In this document: in pieces, positions 24,573-32,485 of the stretch
Numbering within the stretch: position 1 is the stretch's first letter
Layout: every line of letters begins with the position of its first letter
Source: an uncultured Eubacteriales bacterium
GTDB lineage: Bacteria; Bacillota; Clostridia; Christensenellales; CAG-138
Reading direction: 5' to 3'
NCBI GenBank assembly: GCA_902765005.1
Contig: CACWYB010000001.1
Span: forward strand, 1 to 64,000
Length of the DNA: 64,000 bases
The notes under the pieces: model-generated
Told to the model about the DNA's origin: nothing
Database searches by the model: none
What the model saw: the letters and a program-made list of their open reading frames with translations, nothing else
Program-made: the position numbers and the translations under genes

Positions 24573-26012
24573 TCAATGCTCACCCGCAACAAACTGCTGC
24601 TTCGCGCTCTTGGGCTTATCCGGTAGGGTCATACGAAGCTGGCCGGCACGGAGAAGTGGCTGCACATATTGCGTGATTGCGTAGCTCACGGATTCGATAC
24701 CCAAATAGGATGCAATTTCTTTCCGGGTACGCGGTGTTTTGCAGAACGCAACAATATCTTTCGGCTGATCCGCCGTTATGGTTTTTTCCTGTGCGTGATT
24801 GTAAAGGATCACAACGAATTCGTTTCTGCGGTTTTGGAACACCGGTGCAGGAAGCCCTGCGGCGGCCATCTCCCGGCGAATGGTGGGAATGCCGGAATAG
24901 CGGTTTTCTGTATTCATCATAAATTCCGCCATGGTTGCCAAGGTGGGATTGCGCAGATCCGGGCGAGCCGAGCCCAAGTCCTCTACGGTCATGCGTCCGT
25001 ACAGGCTGCCGGGGCTATGAATCTCCAACCGATCCGAGAAGAAGTCGATCTGTACCGGCGTCCCCTCCGTGTGCGGACTGTAATCCCGGTGAATCAGCGC
25101 GTTCAGCACGGCTTCGCGGATAGCGTTGATCGGGTATTCCGTGGTATCGGTACGCTTGCCCGTGTTGGGATCAATCACCGTTTTGACCTTCATGTTGCGT
25201 TGGCAGAAGGAAATGGCTTCCTCCACCATATCCGTTAATGTGCCTTCGATCCGTTTGTTGTTTACAAACCGTGCGCCGTCGGTATCGACCTCGCCGATTT
25301 CTTTGCCGGGTACGACGATCGCCGTGATCGCCAGCTGCGGGAAATACCCCTGCGGATAGATGCCGAAATTCAGGACAGCCGCCAAAGTCGGAACGCCGTT
25401 GCGCGTAATTGCCAGCATTTCGTACGCCTGCTCCTCATCCAGCTGAGCAAAGCCCGGACGATCCATCCGCTTACGAAGCAGATAGTTTTGCAGCATATCC
25501 GCTTTCAGCATGGACAACTTCGCACGTTCCACCGGGCGTTCGTCATCATGCTGATGCTTGCGGAAACTTTCGTAATTGTAGATTTCATAATCGGTCATGG
25601 GAAGATCGGCATCGCCTACGCGAACATAAGAGCCTTTGACCTTGCCCATCCCTTTGTAATAGCAGGGACGATCCGTGATATCCAGTGATGGAATTTCCGC
25701 ACAGCAAATGAACACGCCGTTATATTCCGCCGTGGTAAAGATGGCGCGAACAGCGGGCGACATTTGGTTGCACTGCTCCGTCACTTTCTTTTGCAGATCG
25801 TTGAGATCATAGACGCCAACCGGCGTGAAGCCGCTGTCCTCATCGATACCGAAGAGGATGACCCCGCCGCCGTCTTGATTGGAAAAGCTGGAAAGGGTAT
25901 CGTATAACCGTGTCGGGCAGCCCTGATGCGCTGCTTTCACCTCCACGGTCTGGGTTTCCGATTGTTGCCGGCAGATCTTATCGGCAAGACGAATCAACTC
26001 TTCACTCAGCAT
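24573..26012 (-). CDS. AlbA_2 (Schlafen-type) ATP-binding protein
   Basis: A 479-residue protein. The N-terminal AlbA_2 domain (about residues 1-135) contains VEVKAA near residue 24 and GGGVILFGIDED near 50. The middle to C-terminal part has the HATPase_c_4-like segment INAIREAVLNALIHRDYS and a late winged-helix segment (TRKEIASYLGIESVSYAITQY). Proteins of this build are often called transcriptional regulators and are common beside restriction systems. It lies directly upstream of hsdRMS on the same strand and probably controls that operon. Its promoter has three helically spaced repeats. Confidence 0.85.
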   Translation of the reverse strand: MLSEELIRLADKICRQQSETQTVEVKAAHQGCPTRLYDTLSSFSNQDGGGVILFGIDEDSGFTPVGVYDLNDLQKKVTEQCNQMSPAVRAIFTTAEYNGVFICCAEIPSLDITDRPCYYKGMGKVKGSYVRVGDADLPMTDYEIYNYESFRKHQHDDERPVERAKLSMLKADMLQNYLLRKRMDRPGFAQLDEEQAYEMLAITRNGVPTLAAVLNFGIYPQGYFPQLAITAIVVPGKEIGEVDTDGARFVNNKRIEGTLTDMVEEAISFCQRNMKVKTVIDPNTGKRTDTTEYPINAIREAVLNALIHRDYSPHTEGTPVQIDFFSDRLEIHSPGSLYGRMTVEDLGSARPDLRNPTLATMAEFMMNTENRYSGIPTIRREMAAAGLPAPVFQNRRNEFVVILYNHAQEKTITADQPKDIVAFCKTPRTRKEIASYLGIESVSYAITQYVQPLLRAGQLRMTLPDKPKSAKQQFVAGEH

Positions 26013-26037
26013 AGCAATATCTCCTTTATACTAGAGC

Positions 26038-26066
26038 ATTTTATCATAAGTTTTATCTAATTTCAA
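26038..26066 (-). promoter_or_regulatory. Promoter of the AlbA_2 gene and the hsd operon
   Basis: On the minus strand TTGAAA (26066-26061), a 17-base spacer and TAAAAT (26043-26038), then AAAGGAG before the ATG at 26012. One copy of the TTTATCTAATTTC repeat overlaps the -35. Confidence 0.65.
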
Positions 26067-26127
26067 TAATAATTTACCTAATTTAGAAAAGAAATTGCAT
26101 CGTTTATTAAATCATTTATCTAATTTA
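26052..26127. promoter_or_regulatory. Three operator-like repeats spaced 21 and 42 bases
   Basis: The 13-mer TTTAYCTAATTTM occurs at 26052-26064, 26073-26085 and 26115-26127. The starts are exactly 21 and 42 bases apart (two and four helical turns), so bound proteins would lie on one face of the DNA. The first copy covers the -35. A likely ligand is the AlbA_2 protein itself. Confidence 0.6.
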
Positions 26128-26249
26128 TGCAAATTTGTTTCATTTAGACAAAGCCGGAGATGTAGATTTGAGTTTTTGTGATATGATTATGATCTAGAAC
26201 GAATCCAACGAGTGGAGTCCCGGTAAATGACGGTACTGATAAGATCTCA

Positions 26250-26279
26250 GCTAATCTTCTATTCGAGTGTAAGATTAGC
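26250..26279. other. Perfect 9-base inverted repeat
   Basis: GCTAATCTT, a 12-base loop, AAGATTAGC. It lies in the 340-base gap between the AlbA_2 gene and mcrC, which is otherwise AT-rich and gene-free. Its role is unclear; it may be a second transcription barrier or an operator. Confidence 0.4.
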
Positions 26280-26313
26280 CAAAAACGCCATTCCCTTGTG
26301 TATACCATAAAAC

Positions 26314-26350
26314 TTCGGCAGATTTTTGGTTGAACCGAAAATCTGCCGAA
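26314..26350 (-). terminator. Terminator after mcrC
   Basis: TTCGGCAGATTTT/AAAATCTGCCGAA arms (13 base pairs) with an 11-base loop just beyond the mcrC stop. The minus strand continues with GTTTTATGG, a weak T-run. Confidence 0.65.
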
Positions 26351-26353
26351 AAC

Positions 26354-27394
26354 TTATGCGAAATGTTCTTGTACGATGTTGTCCAGCTGCCGGGCGATCT
26401 CGGAAAAGTCCTGGTTCAGGTCAAGCGTGCGGACGCTGATTTTGTTGCCGCTCATGTGATAGATATGATCCGGCTGAACCTGCTCGTCCGTCTTCGCGTA
26501 CAACAGCATACCGGATACCTTCGGCTCGGTATGATCCGTGCCGGAAAGCTCCGCTTCCTTGTTCTTCACATAGGTGAAGATCTGATACAGATTGCCGGAA
26601 TGGAGCGTATGCACATCGTACTGCATCTGCGTCGTATGGGAATAATACTTGGCGTCGATGATCAGCACTTTGCCGTCCTTGGAAAGTGTGATATCGCTCT
26701 GCATGACCGGCAGCATATCGTTGAACCCATCGTCGAGCGACCACGGAATCTGCGACGCGCTCGCATGCAGGTCTGGGAACTCGCGGCGGTAATATTCCAG
26801 AATGAATTTCTCATATAGACGGCACATGCGCTGCTCATCGAGAAAGTCCATCAGTTTGGTGGAGCCGTCTGAATTGTTTTGCAACAGTCCCTTGATCACC
26901 AAATAGCAAACCGAAATCAGCATTCGGTAGGTCTGATTGTTGCGATGGTAACGAATGTTCCAGTTGATCAGATGCACATCGAGCGTATTGACCTCGCCGA
27001 AGAACACCAACAGCTTCTTTAATTCCTTCTTGCGCGTCTTTGCAATGTCGGCGCGCAGCAGCAGTTCCATCGTGGTTTTCAGAATGCGGTTCAAATAGGA
27101 ATCCACGGAAAACTCATCATAGGAGCAGACAAGCTGCTGCTTGTGGATGCTCTGCGTCTTGATGGATTCCGAAATGTCGATCCGTCCGCGCACGATGGAT
27201 AGCGCTTCGGTCTGCTCGATATATTCCCGCCCGAGGCCGCGTTTAAGCTGTCCGGAGACGCCTTTACACAGGATCGCCGCACACAGCTCCGCCACGTTAT
27301 GGAATTCCTCTGTCGCAATGCTCTTATAGCCCTGCTCCCGAAGGACCTGAAAGGCATACGCAAGCATGTGATAGATGTTTTGTATCGGGATCAC
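26354..27394 (-). CDS. mcrC: McrC nuclease subunit of the McrBC restriction system
   Basis: A 346-residue protein of the McrC family. The N-terminal IPIQNIYHMLAYAFQVL is the typical opening, and the C-terminal half has the PD-(D/E)xK nuclease site (MQSDITL...VLIIDAKYY near residue 240). McrC is the endonuclease partner of the McrB motor and cuts modified (methylated) DNA. It overlaps the mcrB stop by 4 bases. Length and motifs suggest it is functional. Confidence 0.92.
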   Translation of the reverse strand: MIPIQNIYHMLAYAFQVLREQGYKSIATEEFHNVAELCAAILCKGVSGQLKRGLGREYIEQTEALSIVRGRIDISESIKTQSIHKQQLVCSYDEFSVDSYLNRILKTTMELLLRADIAKTRKKELKKLLVFFGEVNTLDVHLINWNIRYHRNNQTYRMLISVCYLVIKGLLQNNSDGSTKLMDFLDEQRMCRLYEKFILEYYRREFPDLHASASQIPWSLDDGFNDMLPVMQSDITLSKDGKVLIIDAKYYSHTTQMQYDVHTLHSGNLYQIFTYVKNKEAELSGTDHTEPKVSGMLLYAKTDEQVQPDHIYHMSGNKISVRTLDLNQDFSEIARQLDNIVQEHFA

Positions 27395-29499
27395 TTGATC
27401 GCGCTCCTGAGGTTATTCGTCCAATCCTTAACCTTGGTCGGCTCGTCGAACCAGTATTCTTTCAGCAGCGGAATTAGTTCAAATTCCACAATATTGGAAA
27501 GCGTCTGTTCGTCCGCTTCCTTCATGTTGCAGAAATAGCTGTGACCGATGCAGAAGCCCTCGCCGAGCGATTCGTCTGCTGCGATCACATTGTTTAGATT
27601 CTCCACGCACTGGATCAGTCGGTCGAAGCGCTCACTGTGCAAGCCCATCCGGTATGTACGGAAACCGTCGGTTTCAAAGCCCGGCTTCATTTCAAAGAAC
27701 GCGAACCTGCGGCGCAGCGCGTAGTCAAGCATGGCAAGGCTGCGGTCAGCGGTGTTCATCATGCCGATGATATAAACATTCGCCGGAACAGAGAATTTCT
27801 CATTTGCATACAGCAGGCGCAGTTCGATGTTGCGCTTGTCGCTTTCGATCAGCATGAACAGCTCGCCGAAGATCTTGCTGAGGTTGCCGCGATTGATCTC
27901 GTCGATGATGAAGAAATACTCGTTGTCGCTGTCTTCCTCCGCCTTTTTGCAGAAGGTGTAGAACGCGCCGTGCTTGAGCTCAAAGCCCTTTTCCGACGGA
28001 CGGAAGCCCATGATGAAATCTTCATAGGAATAGCTTTGATGGAACTGCACCATCATCACCCGATCTGCATCCTTCTCGCCCATCATGGAATATGCGAGCC
28101 GCTTTGCCGCATACGTTTTGCCAACGCCCGGTGCACCTTGTAAAATAACATTCTTTTTGGCACGGATCAGCGAAACAAGGGTTTCATAGCTATGCTCGTC
28201 CATATATACATCGTTGAGGAAGTCTTCCGGTGCATATGGATCGTTATCCGGCAAAATTGTCAGAGACTTTGGTTTTACAGGCTCAGGTTCAGGTCTGTCT
28301 TCAACTATCTTCGCAACGGTGCTTTCCACAAAATCCGTGTATTTTGTAACATCCGTCAAAGTCTTCATTGCAAAGGCATTTTCTTTTTTCCAATGGCCTT
28401 TGTCTGTCCAGTTTACTCGACGAAAATGCGGGTATTCACCGCCATCTTCGTCATACTGATACTCGGATTCTACTGTTCCCATACCAAGGATATCTTTTCT
28501 TCCTCGTTTGACAAAAATAATATCCCCGGGTTGTATTTCATTATAAAACTGCCATAACGTAAGCGCGTCGTTTGAATGAGATGATTCTCCACCGTAGAGT
28601 TCGCTCATTCTTTGGGCTATTTCAGCCTTCGAATTAAAATCATTAAGATCGCCCATTTCATTCCATCCGAGCGCCATAACGCCGTCCCGATAGAATGTCT
28701 CCCACATTTCAGCACCTCTTCCCGGCGCATAAAGCCAATAACGTACAGCAGGTATTCCATCATCGCCGACGCCCTTGCCTTTAAGATCTCCGCTTTCTCC
28801 GCTGTCTCCATAATTCGGTTCGCTACTCACATAGATAATCGTTTGGGTAAGAAGATGCAGGTCCGGATCAGCATAGCAATCCGTTTCGGTTTCAAGTTGT
28901 GCTTTTTGCATCTTTGCCAGTTCGGCATCGGATTGAATCTCTGCTAAAACAGCCTGACACATTCTTGCGAAATTCTCATACTTTCGAATCTCAGAACTTG
29001 TCTCAGTGCTGGTTTCTTTGAAATCGACCAGTTTTTTATAATTGCTGTACATTCTGGCTTTGTATAAAAAGTATTTTTCAGGGTACTTAAACGACAAATA
29101 AGCGCAGATAGCGCGTAAATCCTGATAATGATTCTTCGCTTTTGCGTTTTCCGGCGAGCTCTCGCGAAACGCCGTCAATAATTCTTCGCAGCCGGAACGA
29201 AACGGTTTGATGCGATCAGCAAGAGATATTTCCTCGTTATACAACAGATGAAAAAGTTCTCTCATTTTTTCCGGATTAAATTCAGCAAGAGCGCAAATCA
29301 TACCTCGAGGATAATACATCGCACCGTTTAAGAGATTTGCAGATTGGCTGAGCGCCTCGACAATCATGCCAGCGAAGTCTTCCGCATCTATATTCCAATG
29401 ATCCTGAAAATGTTTTACTGCGATCCACTTGTATTTTTCTGCTTCCCAATATTGAAGATGATTCTTTTTGTAATTTTGGATCGTTTCTTGAATTGTCAT
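27391..29499 (-). CDS. mcrB: McrB-type AAA+ GTPase with an EVE/PUA-like reader domain
   Basis: A 702-residue protein. Residues 1-215 form a helical N-terminal region. Residues about 250-390 (from YWLYAPGRGAEMWETFY to a segment with FVKRGRKDILGMGTV) look like an EVE/PUA-type domain that would read modified bases. The AAA+ motor follows: Walker A GAPGVGKT at 455-462, Walker B FFIIDEINRG near 530 and the McrB signature MMNTADRS near 578. It powers DNA translocation for McrC cleavage. It starts an mcrBC operon with its own promoter at 29567-29595. Confidence 0.93.
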   Translation of the reverse strand: MTIQETIQNYKKNHLQYWEAEKYKWIAVKHFQDHWNIDAEDFAGMIVEALSQSANLLNGAMYYPRGMICALAEFNPEKMRELFHLLYNEEISLADRIKPFRSGCEELLTAFRESSPENAKAKNHYQDLRAICAYLSFKYPEKYFLYKARMYSNYKKLVDFKETSTETSSEIRKYENFARMCQAVLAEIQSDAELAKMQKAQLETETDCYADPDLHLLTQTIIYVSSEPNYGDSGESGDLKGKGVGDDGIPAVRYWLYAPGRGAEMWETFYRDGVMALGWNEMGDLNDFNSKAEIAQRMSELYGGESSHSNDALTLWQFYNEIQPGDIIFVKRGRKDILGMGTVESEYQYDEDGGEYPHFRRVNWTDKGHWKKENAFAMKTLTDVTKYTDFVESTVAKIVEDRPEPEPVKPKSLTILPDNDPYAPEDFLNDVYMDEHSYETLVSLIRAKKNVILQGAPGVGKTYAAKRLAYSMMGEKDADRVMMVQFHQSYSYEDFIMGFRPSEKGFELKHGAFYTFCKKAEEDSDNEYFFIIDEINRGNLSKIFGELFMLIESDKRNIELRLLYANEKFSVPANVYIIGMMNTADRSLAMLDYALRRRFAFFEMKPGFETDGFRTYRMGLHSERFDRLIQCVENLNNVIAADESLGEGFCIGHSYFCNMKEADEQTLSNIVEFELIPLLKEYWFDEPTKVKDWTNNLRSAIK

Positions 29500-29566
29500 T
29501 GTATTTCTCCTCCCTGTGCAAAAAGAACTGCTAGATGATAATTGGCACTTACAATCGTTTAAATTG

Positions 29567-29595
29567 ATTATACTATCTTTCGCATTGTTTCACAA
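29567..29595 (-). promoter_or_regulatory. Promoter of mcrBC
   Basis: On the minus strand TTGTGA (29595-29590), 17 bases, TATAAT (29572-29567), about 70 bases before the mcrB ATG at 29499. Confidence 0.6.
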
Positions 29596-29712
29596 TGCCT
29601 TTTACGGGACAGCAAGAGATTTTTTGCATAAAGAATTTAAGCAAAAATGTATATACATGTGAAAAATGCATATACATTTTCAAAGCGATTATGCAGTCGG
29701 TTTGTGCCCGAT

Positions 29713-29734
29713 TTTGACGACAAAATTGACGACG
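29713..29734 (+). repeat. TTTGACGACA-type repeats near the right border
   Basis: One perfect decamer at 29713 and one with two mismatches (ATTGACGACG) at 29725, about 160 bases inside the right tRNA fragment. They match the clusters near the left border. Confidence 0.55.
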
Positions 29735-29854
29735 CTTTGGTTGACAAAGAGTGAATTTATTGGATTTCTTGGTACTGCTTAAAATGGCGAAAAAGTCAGT
29801 AAAATAGGCACTTTTTCAGGTTTTCTCGGTGGTTTTATCTGTCCCATTTGATGG

Positions 29855-29896
29855 ACTCATAACCCGGAGGTCGGAGGTTCAAGCCCCCCGCAACCA
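29855..29896 (+). other. Partial initiator tRNA-Met (3' half), right element border (att)
   Basis: From CTCATAACCCGGAGG (anticodon CAT and right anticodon stem) through the T arm (GGTTCAAGCCC) to CCCGCAACCA the sequence follows tRNA-fMet. The 5' half is missing: the bases before CTCAT do not pair or match. It is therefore an attachment remnant rather than a tRNA gene. Confidence 0.75.
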
Positions 29897-29900
29897 TAAA

Positions 29901-29923
29901 AAGCCCTAAGTTTAGGGCTTTTT
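29901..29923 (+). terminator. Terminator after the tRNA fragment
   Basis: AAGCCCTAA/TTAGGGCTT arms followed by TTT. Related to the terminator at 7608. Confidence 0.7.
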
Positions 29924-29989
29924 GTTGCTCTTTTATGCCGCCAGCGGGGGGCAAAAATGGCAATGAGTGCAAATTTACTGCATTTTTAT

Positions 29990-30175
29990 TGCATTGTGAT
30001 TTGATTTGCCATGCTTTGGCCACTGAGGTGCTCATTCAGCTTGCCGATGGAGCCCGCCTTCTTGCGCTGGCTCAGGTGGGTATATATCTTCAAAGTCATT
30101 TCAACGCCGGTTTGCCGTTCTCATTCTTTGTCCGCACCTTATCTCGACCGCCCGCGCAGATGTTCAGGTAATGCA
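29990..30175 (-). pseudogene. int: Remnant of a second tyrosine integrase
   Basis: Two pieces of an integrase close to the intact one at 9414 are joined with a large internal deletion. One reads MHYLNICAGGRDKVRTKNENGK (30175 downwards; residues 289-310 of the intact gene). The other reads GVEMTLKIYTHLSQRKKAGS up to a stop, including the catalytic tyrosine. The joint changes frame. It lies just outside the right att fragment, so an earlier element with the same kind of integrase once occupied the neighbouring site. Confidence 0.7.
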
Positions 30176-30350
30176 TGCCCCCAGACGCAGACTTTCTTCC
30201 GTTTGCCACGCGCGATTGCGTTTCAAAAGCTGGATCGTCTATGTCGGCAACGTAATCCACGCACCGAAGCTCCTTGCCCTTATGTGAATGTATTGTTTAG
30301 AATATCCAGCGTTCCTGCGCCGGCTTTCCTGTTTTCCGCTGCATGCGCCG
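30176..30350 (-). other. Short gene-free join between mobile DNA and cobalamin operon
   Basis: In frame with the integrase remnant, the minus strand stays open for about 40 codons (HKGKELRCVDYVADIDDP and onward). After one supposed base shift the preceding codons could read DILNTIHSHKGKEL, which faintly recalls a motif of UvrD-type helicases. This is probably decayed element DNA. The GC-rich chromosome begins near 30300, just past the cbiC stop. Confidence 0.35.
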
Positions 30351-30986
30351 TCAGTTGCCTCGGGCCGGGTCCAGGGCGTAGAGCAGGGCGTTGACGATGC
30401 AGGCCGCCACGTTGCTGCCCCCCTTGCGGCCCCGGGCCACGATGTGGGGCACGTCCGTTTCCATGATGAGCTCCTTGCTGGCCACCACGTTCACGAAGCC
30501 CACGGGCACGCCGATGATGAGCCGGGGGCGATACCCGCCATCGATGAGCTCCCGCAGGCGGATGAGGGCCGTGGGCGCGTTGCCGATGGCGAAGATCACG
30601 TTCTCCCCCAGGGCGGCGGCCTTATCCATGCTGATTCGGGCCCGGGTGACCCCCTGGGCCTTTGCCTCCGCCGCCACATCCGCATCGGACATGAAGCAAA
30701 GGGCCTCGCAGCCAAACTTGGCCAGGGCCCGCTTGTTGATGCCGGAAAGGGCCATCTGGGTGTCGGTGATGACGGTGGCCCCGCCCATAATGGCTTCCTT
30801 GGCCAGCTTCACCGCATCCGGGGAAAAGCAGAGGTTGTCCGCGTAGTCGAAGTCCGCGGTGGTGTGAATGACCCGTTTGAGGATGGGCGCCTGCTCCGGG
30901 TCGATCGGCCGGTCCCCCAGCTCCTCGGTGATGATGCGAAAGCTCCCCCGTTCGATCTCCATGGGCGGCAGGTTTTGAATCTTCAT
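30351..30986 (-). CDS. cbiC: Cobalt-precorrin-8 methylmutase
   Basis: A 211-residue enzyme that moves a methyl group from C11 to C12 to form cobyrinic acid. Family landmarks are [15 protein letters not shown] with the catalytic histidine near residue 41, [11 protein letters not shown] and GVPVGFVN. It overlaps the cbiP start region by 4 bases and is the last gene of the operon; mobile DNA begins directly behind it. No terminator is seen, so the element array may have replaced what lay downstream. Confidence 0.95.
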   Translation of the reverse strand: MKIQNLPPMEIERGSFRIITEELGDRPIDPEQAPILKRVIHTTADFDYADNLCFSPDAVKLAKEAIMGGATVITDTQMALSGINKRALAKFGCEALCFMSDADVAAEAKAQGVTRARISMDKAAALGENVIFAIGNAPTALIRLRELIDGGYRPRLIIGVPVGFVNVVASKELIMETDVPHIVARGRKGGSNVAACIVNALLYALDPARGN

Positions 30987-32485
30987 GCGATCCCCTCCTT
31001 CAAAATGCGATAGACAGCGGCCAGGTCCATGTGGTCCCGCAGGGTCTGGGCCAGCAGGTCGTACTGTTGCTGCTTGTGCTCCTCCCCGGAAACCCGGCCC
31101 AGCTGCGCAACATCCACGCCCTTTCTTTCGGCCAGGGCCCTGACGATGGCCCCCGCCACAGCGTCGTGATCCAGGATGCCGTGGACATAGGTGCCGTAGA
31201 CGCTGCCCTGCTGGCAGCCATCCAGGACTTCCGTCCCGGAGAGCTGGTTGATAAAGGAGGTGAGGGGCTGTCCCCCTTCACTCTCCCCCATGTGGATCTC
31301 ATACCCCTCAAAGGGCTGACCCGACAGGGCGGACAGGGCGCCGCCCACGGCTTGAAAGGCACCGGTGACCCGGGTGCGGGTCTTCTCCCGGGTGAACACG
31401 GTTTTCACGGGCAGCAGGCCCATGCCCCGCAAGGTGCCCCCCTGCTCCACGCCGTAAGGGTCGGACAGCTCCTCTCCCAGCATCTGATAGCCTCCGCAGA
31501 TGCCCAGCACCGGCCCGCCGGCATGGCTGAAGCGGAGCACTTTCCCCTCCAGGCCGCTTTGCCGGAGCCAGAGAAGGTCGGCCATGGTGTTTTTGGTGCC
31601 GGGAAGGATGACCAGGTCCGGCTCGCCGAACTCGGCGACTTTGGACACGTATCGGACGGACACCCCCTCCACCGCCTCCAGGGCCCGGAAATCCGTGAAG
31701 TTGGAGAGCCGGGGCAGGCGGATGACGGCGATGTCGATGAGGCTTGCCGGGCCGCTGGTGAGCCGCTCGGAAAGGCTGTCCTCGTCGTCGATATCCAGCT
31801 TCACATAGGGCACCACCCCCACCACGGGGATGTGGATCAGGTCCTCCAGCTGCCTGAGGCCCGGGGTCAGAATCCGCTCGTCGCCCCTGAACTTGTTGAT
31901 GATCACGCCCTTGACCATGGCCCGCTCCTCTTCGTCCAGAAGGGCCACGGTGCCGTAGAGCTGGGCGAAGACTCCGCCCCGGTCGATGTCCCCCACCAGG
32001 AGCACGGGGGCTTTGGCGGCCCGGGCCATGCCCATGTTCACGAACACGTCGTCGTTCTTCAGGTTGATCTCCGCCGGGCTCCCCGCCCCCTCGATGACGA
32101 TCACGTCGTTCTGGGCGGAGAGGGCGTCGTATGCCTTCATGACCTGGGGCAGCAGCGAACGCTTGGCGGCGAAATATTCTCGGGCGCTCATCTGCCCCCA
32201 AACCTCCCCGTTCACGATGATCTGGGAGCCCATATCGTTGGTGGGCTTGAGGAGGATGGGGTTCATGAGCACCGATGGCTCCACCCCCGCCGCCTCCGCC
32301 TGGACCACCTGGGCCCGGCCCATCTCCAACCCCTCCCGGGTGATGAAGGAGTTGAGGGCCATATTCTGGGCCTTGAAGGGGGCCACCTGCAGGCCGTCCT
32401 GATGAAACACCCGGCACAGGCCCGCGGCGATGAGGCTCTTGCCGGCGTTGGACATGGTGCCCTGGATCATGATGGGATTTGCCAT
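30983..32485 (-). CDS. cbiP: Cobyric acid synthase
   Basis: A 500-residue glutamine-dependent amidase that adds four amide groups to the corrin ring. It starts with the P-loop-like [21 protein letters not shown], has the dethiobiotin-synthetase-type fold and a C-terminal glutaminase domain with the nucleophile Cys in [12 protein letters not shown] near residue 330 and the partner His in [10 protein letters not shown]. It starts directly after cbiA. In aerobic organisms the same enzyme is called CobQ. Confidence 0.96.
   Translation of the reverse strand: MANPIMIQGTMSNAGKSLIAAGLCRVFHQDGLQVAPFKAQNMALNSFITREGLEMGRAQVVQAEAAGVEPSVLMNPILLKPTNDMGSQIIVNGEVWGQMSAREYFAAKRSLLPQVMKAYDALSAQNDVIVIEGAGSPAEINLKNDDVFVNMGMARAAKAPVLLVGDIDRGGVFAQLYGTVALLDEEERAMVKGVIINKFRGDERILTPGLRQLEDLIHIPVVGVVPYVKLDIDDEDSLSERLTSGPASLIDIAVIRLPRLSNFTDFRALEAVEGVSVRYVSKVAEFGEPDLVILPGTKNTMADLLWLRQSGLEGKVLRFSHAGGPVLGICGGYQMLGEELSDPYGVEQGGTLRGMGLLPVKTVFTREKTRTRVTGAFQAVGGALSALSGQPFEGYEIHMGESEGGQPLTSFINQLSGTEVLDGCQQGSVYGTYVHGILDHDAVAGAIVRALAERKGVDVAQLGRVSGEEHKQQQYDLLAQTLRDHMDLAAVYRILKEGIA

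Larger units (their letters stand above)
7590..29896. mobile_element. Integrative mobilizable element carrying a defence island
   Basis: The segment lies between two partial tRNA-fMet 3' ends (ending at 7606 and 29896). It contains a tyrosine integrase, TnpV, relaxase, MobC, an oriT-like site, ParB and a small helix-turn-helix protein, then two restriction systems and other defence genes. No type IV secretion genes are present, so it would need a helper to transfer. Clusters of the decamer TTTGACGACA near both ends look like integrase arm sites. The intact tRNA is not in the window. Because neither border is a complete tRNA, this may be one unit of a tandem array. Confidence 0.65.

Noticed and set aside
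29828-29904. Functional tRNA-Met gene
   Set aside because: Only the 3' half matches; the acceptor and D-arm 5' half are absent and cannot pair.
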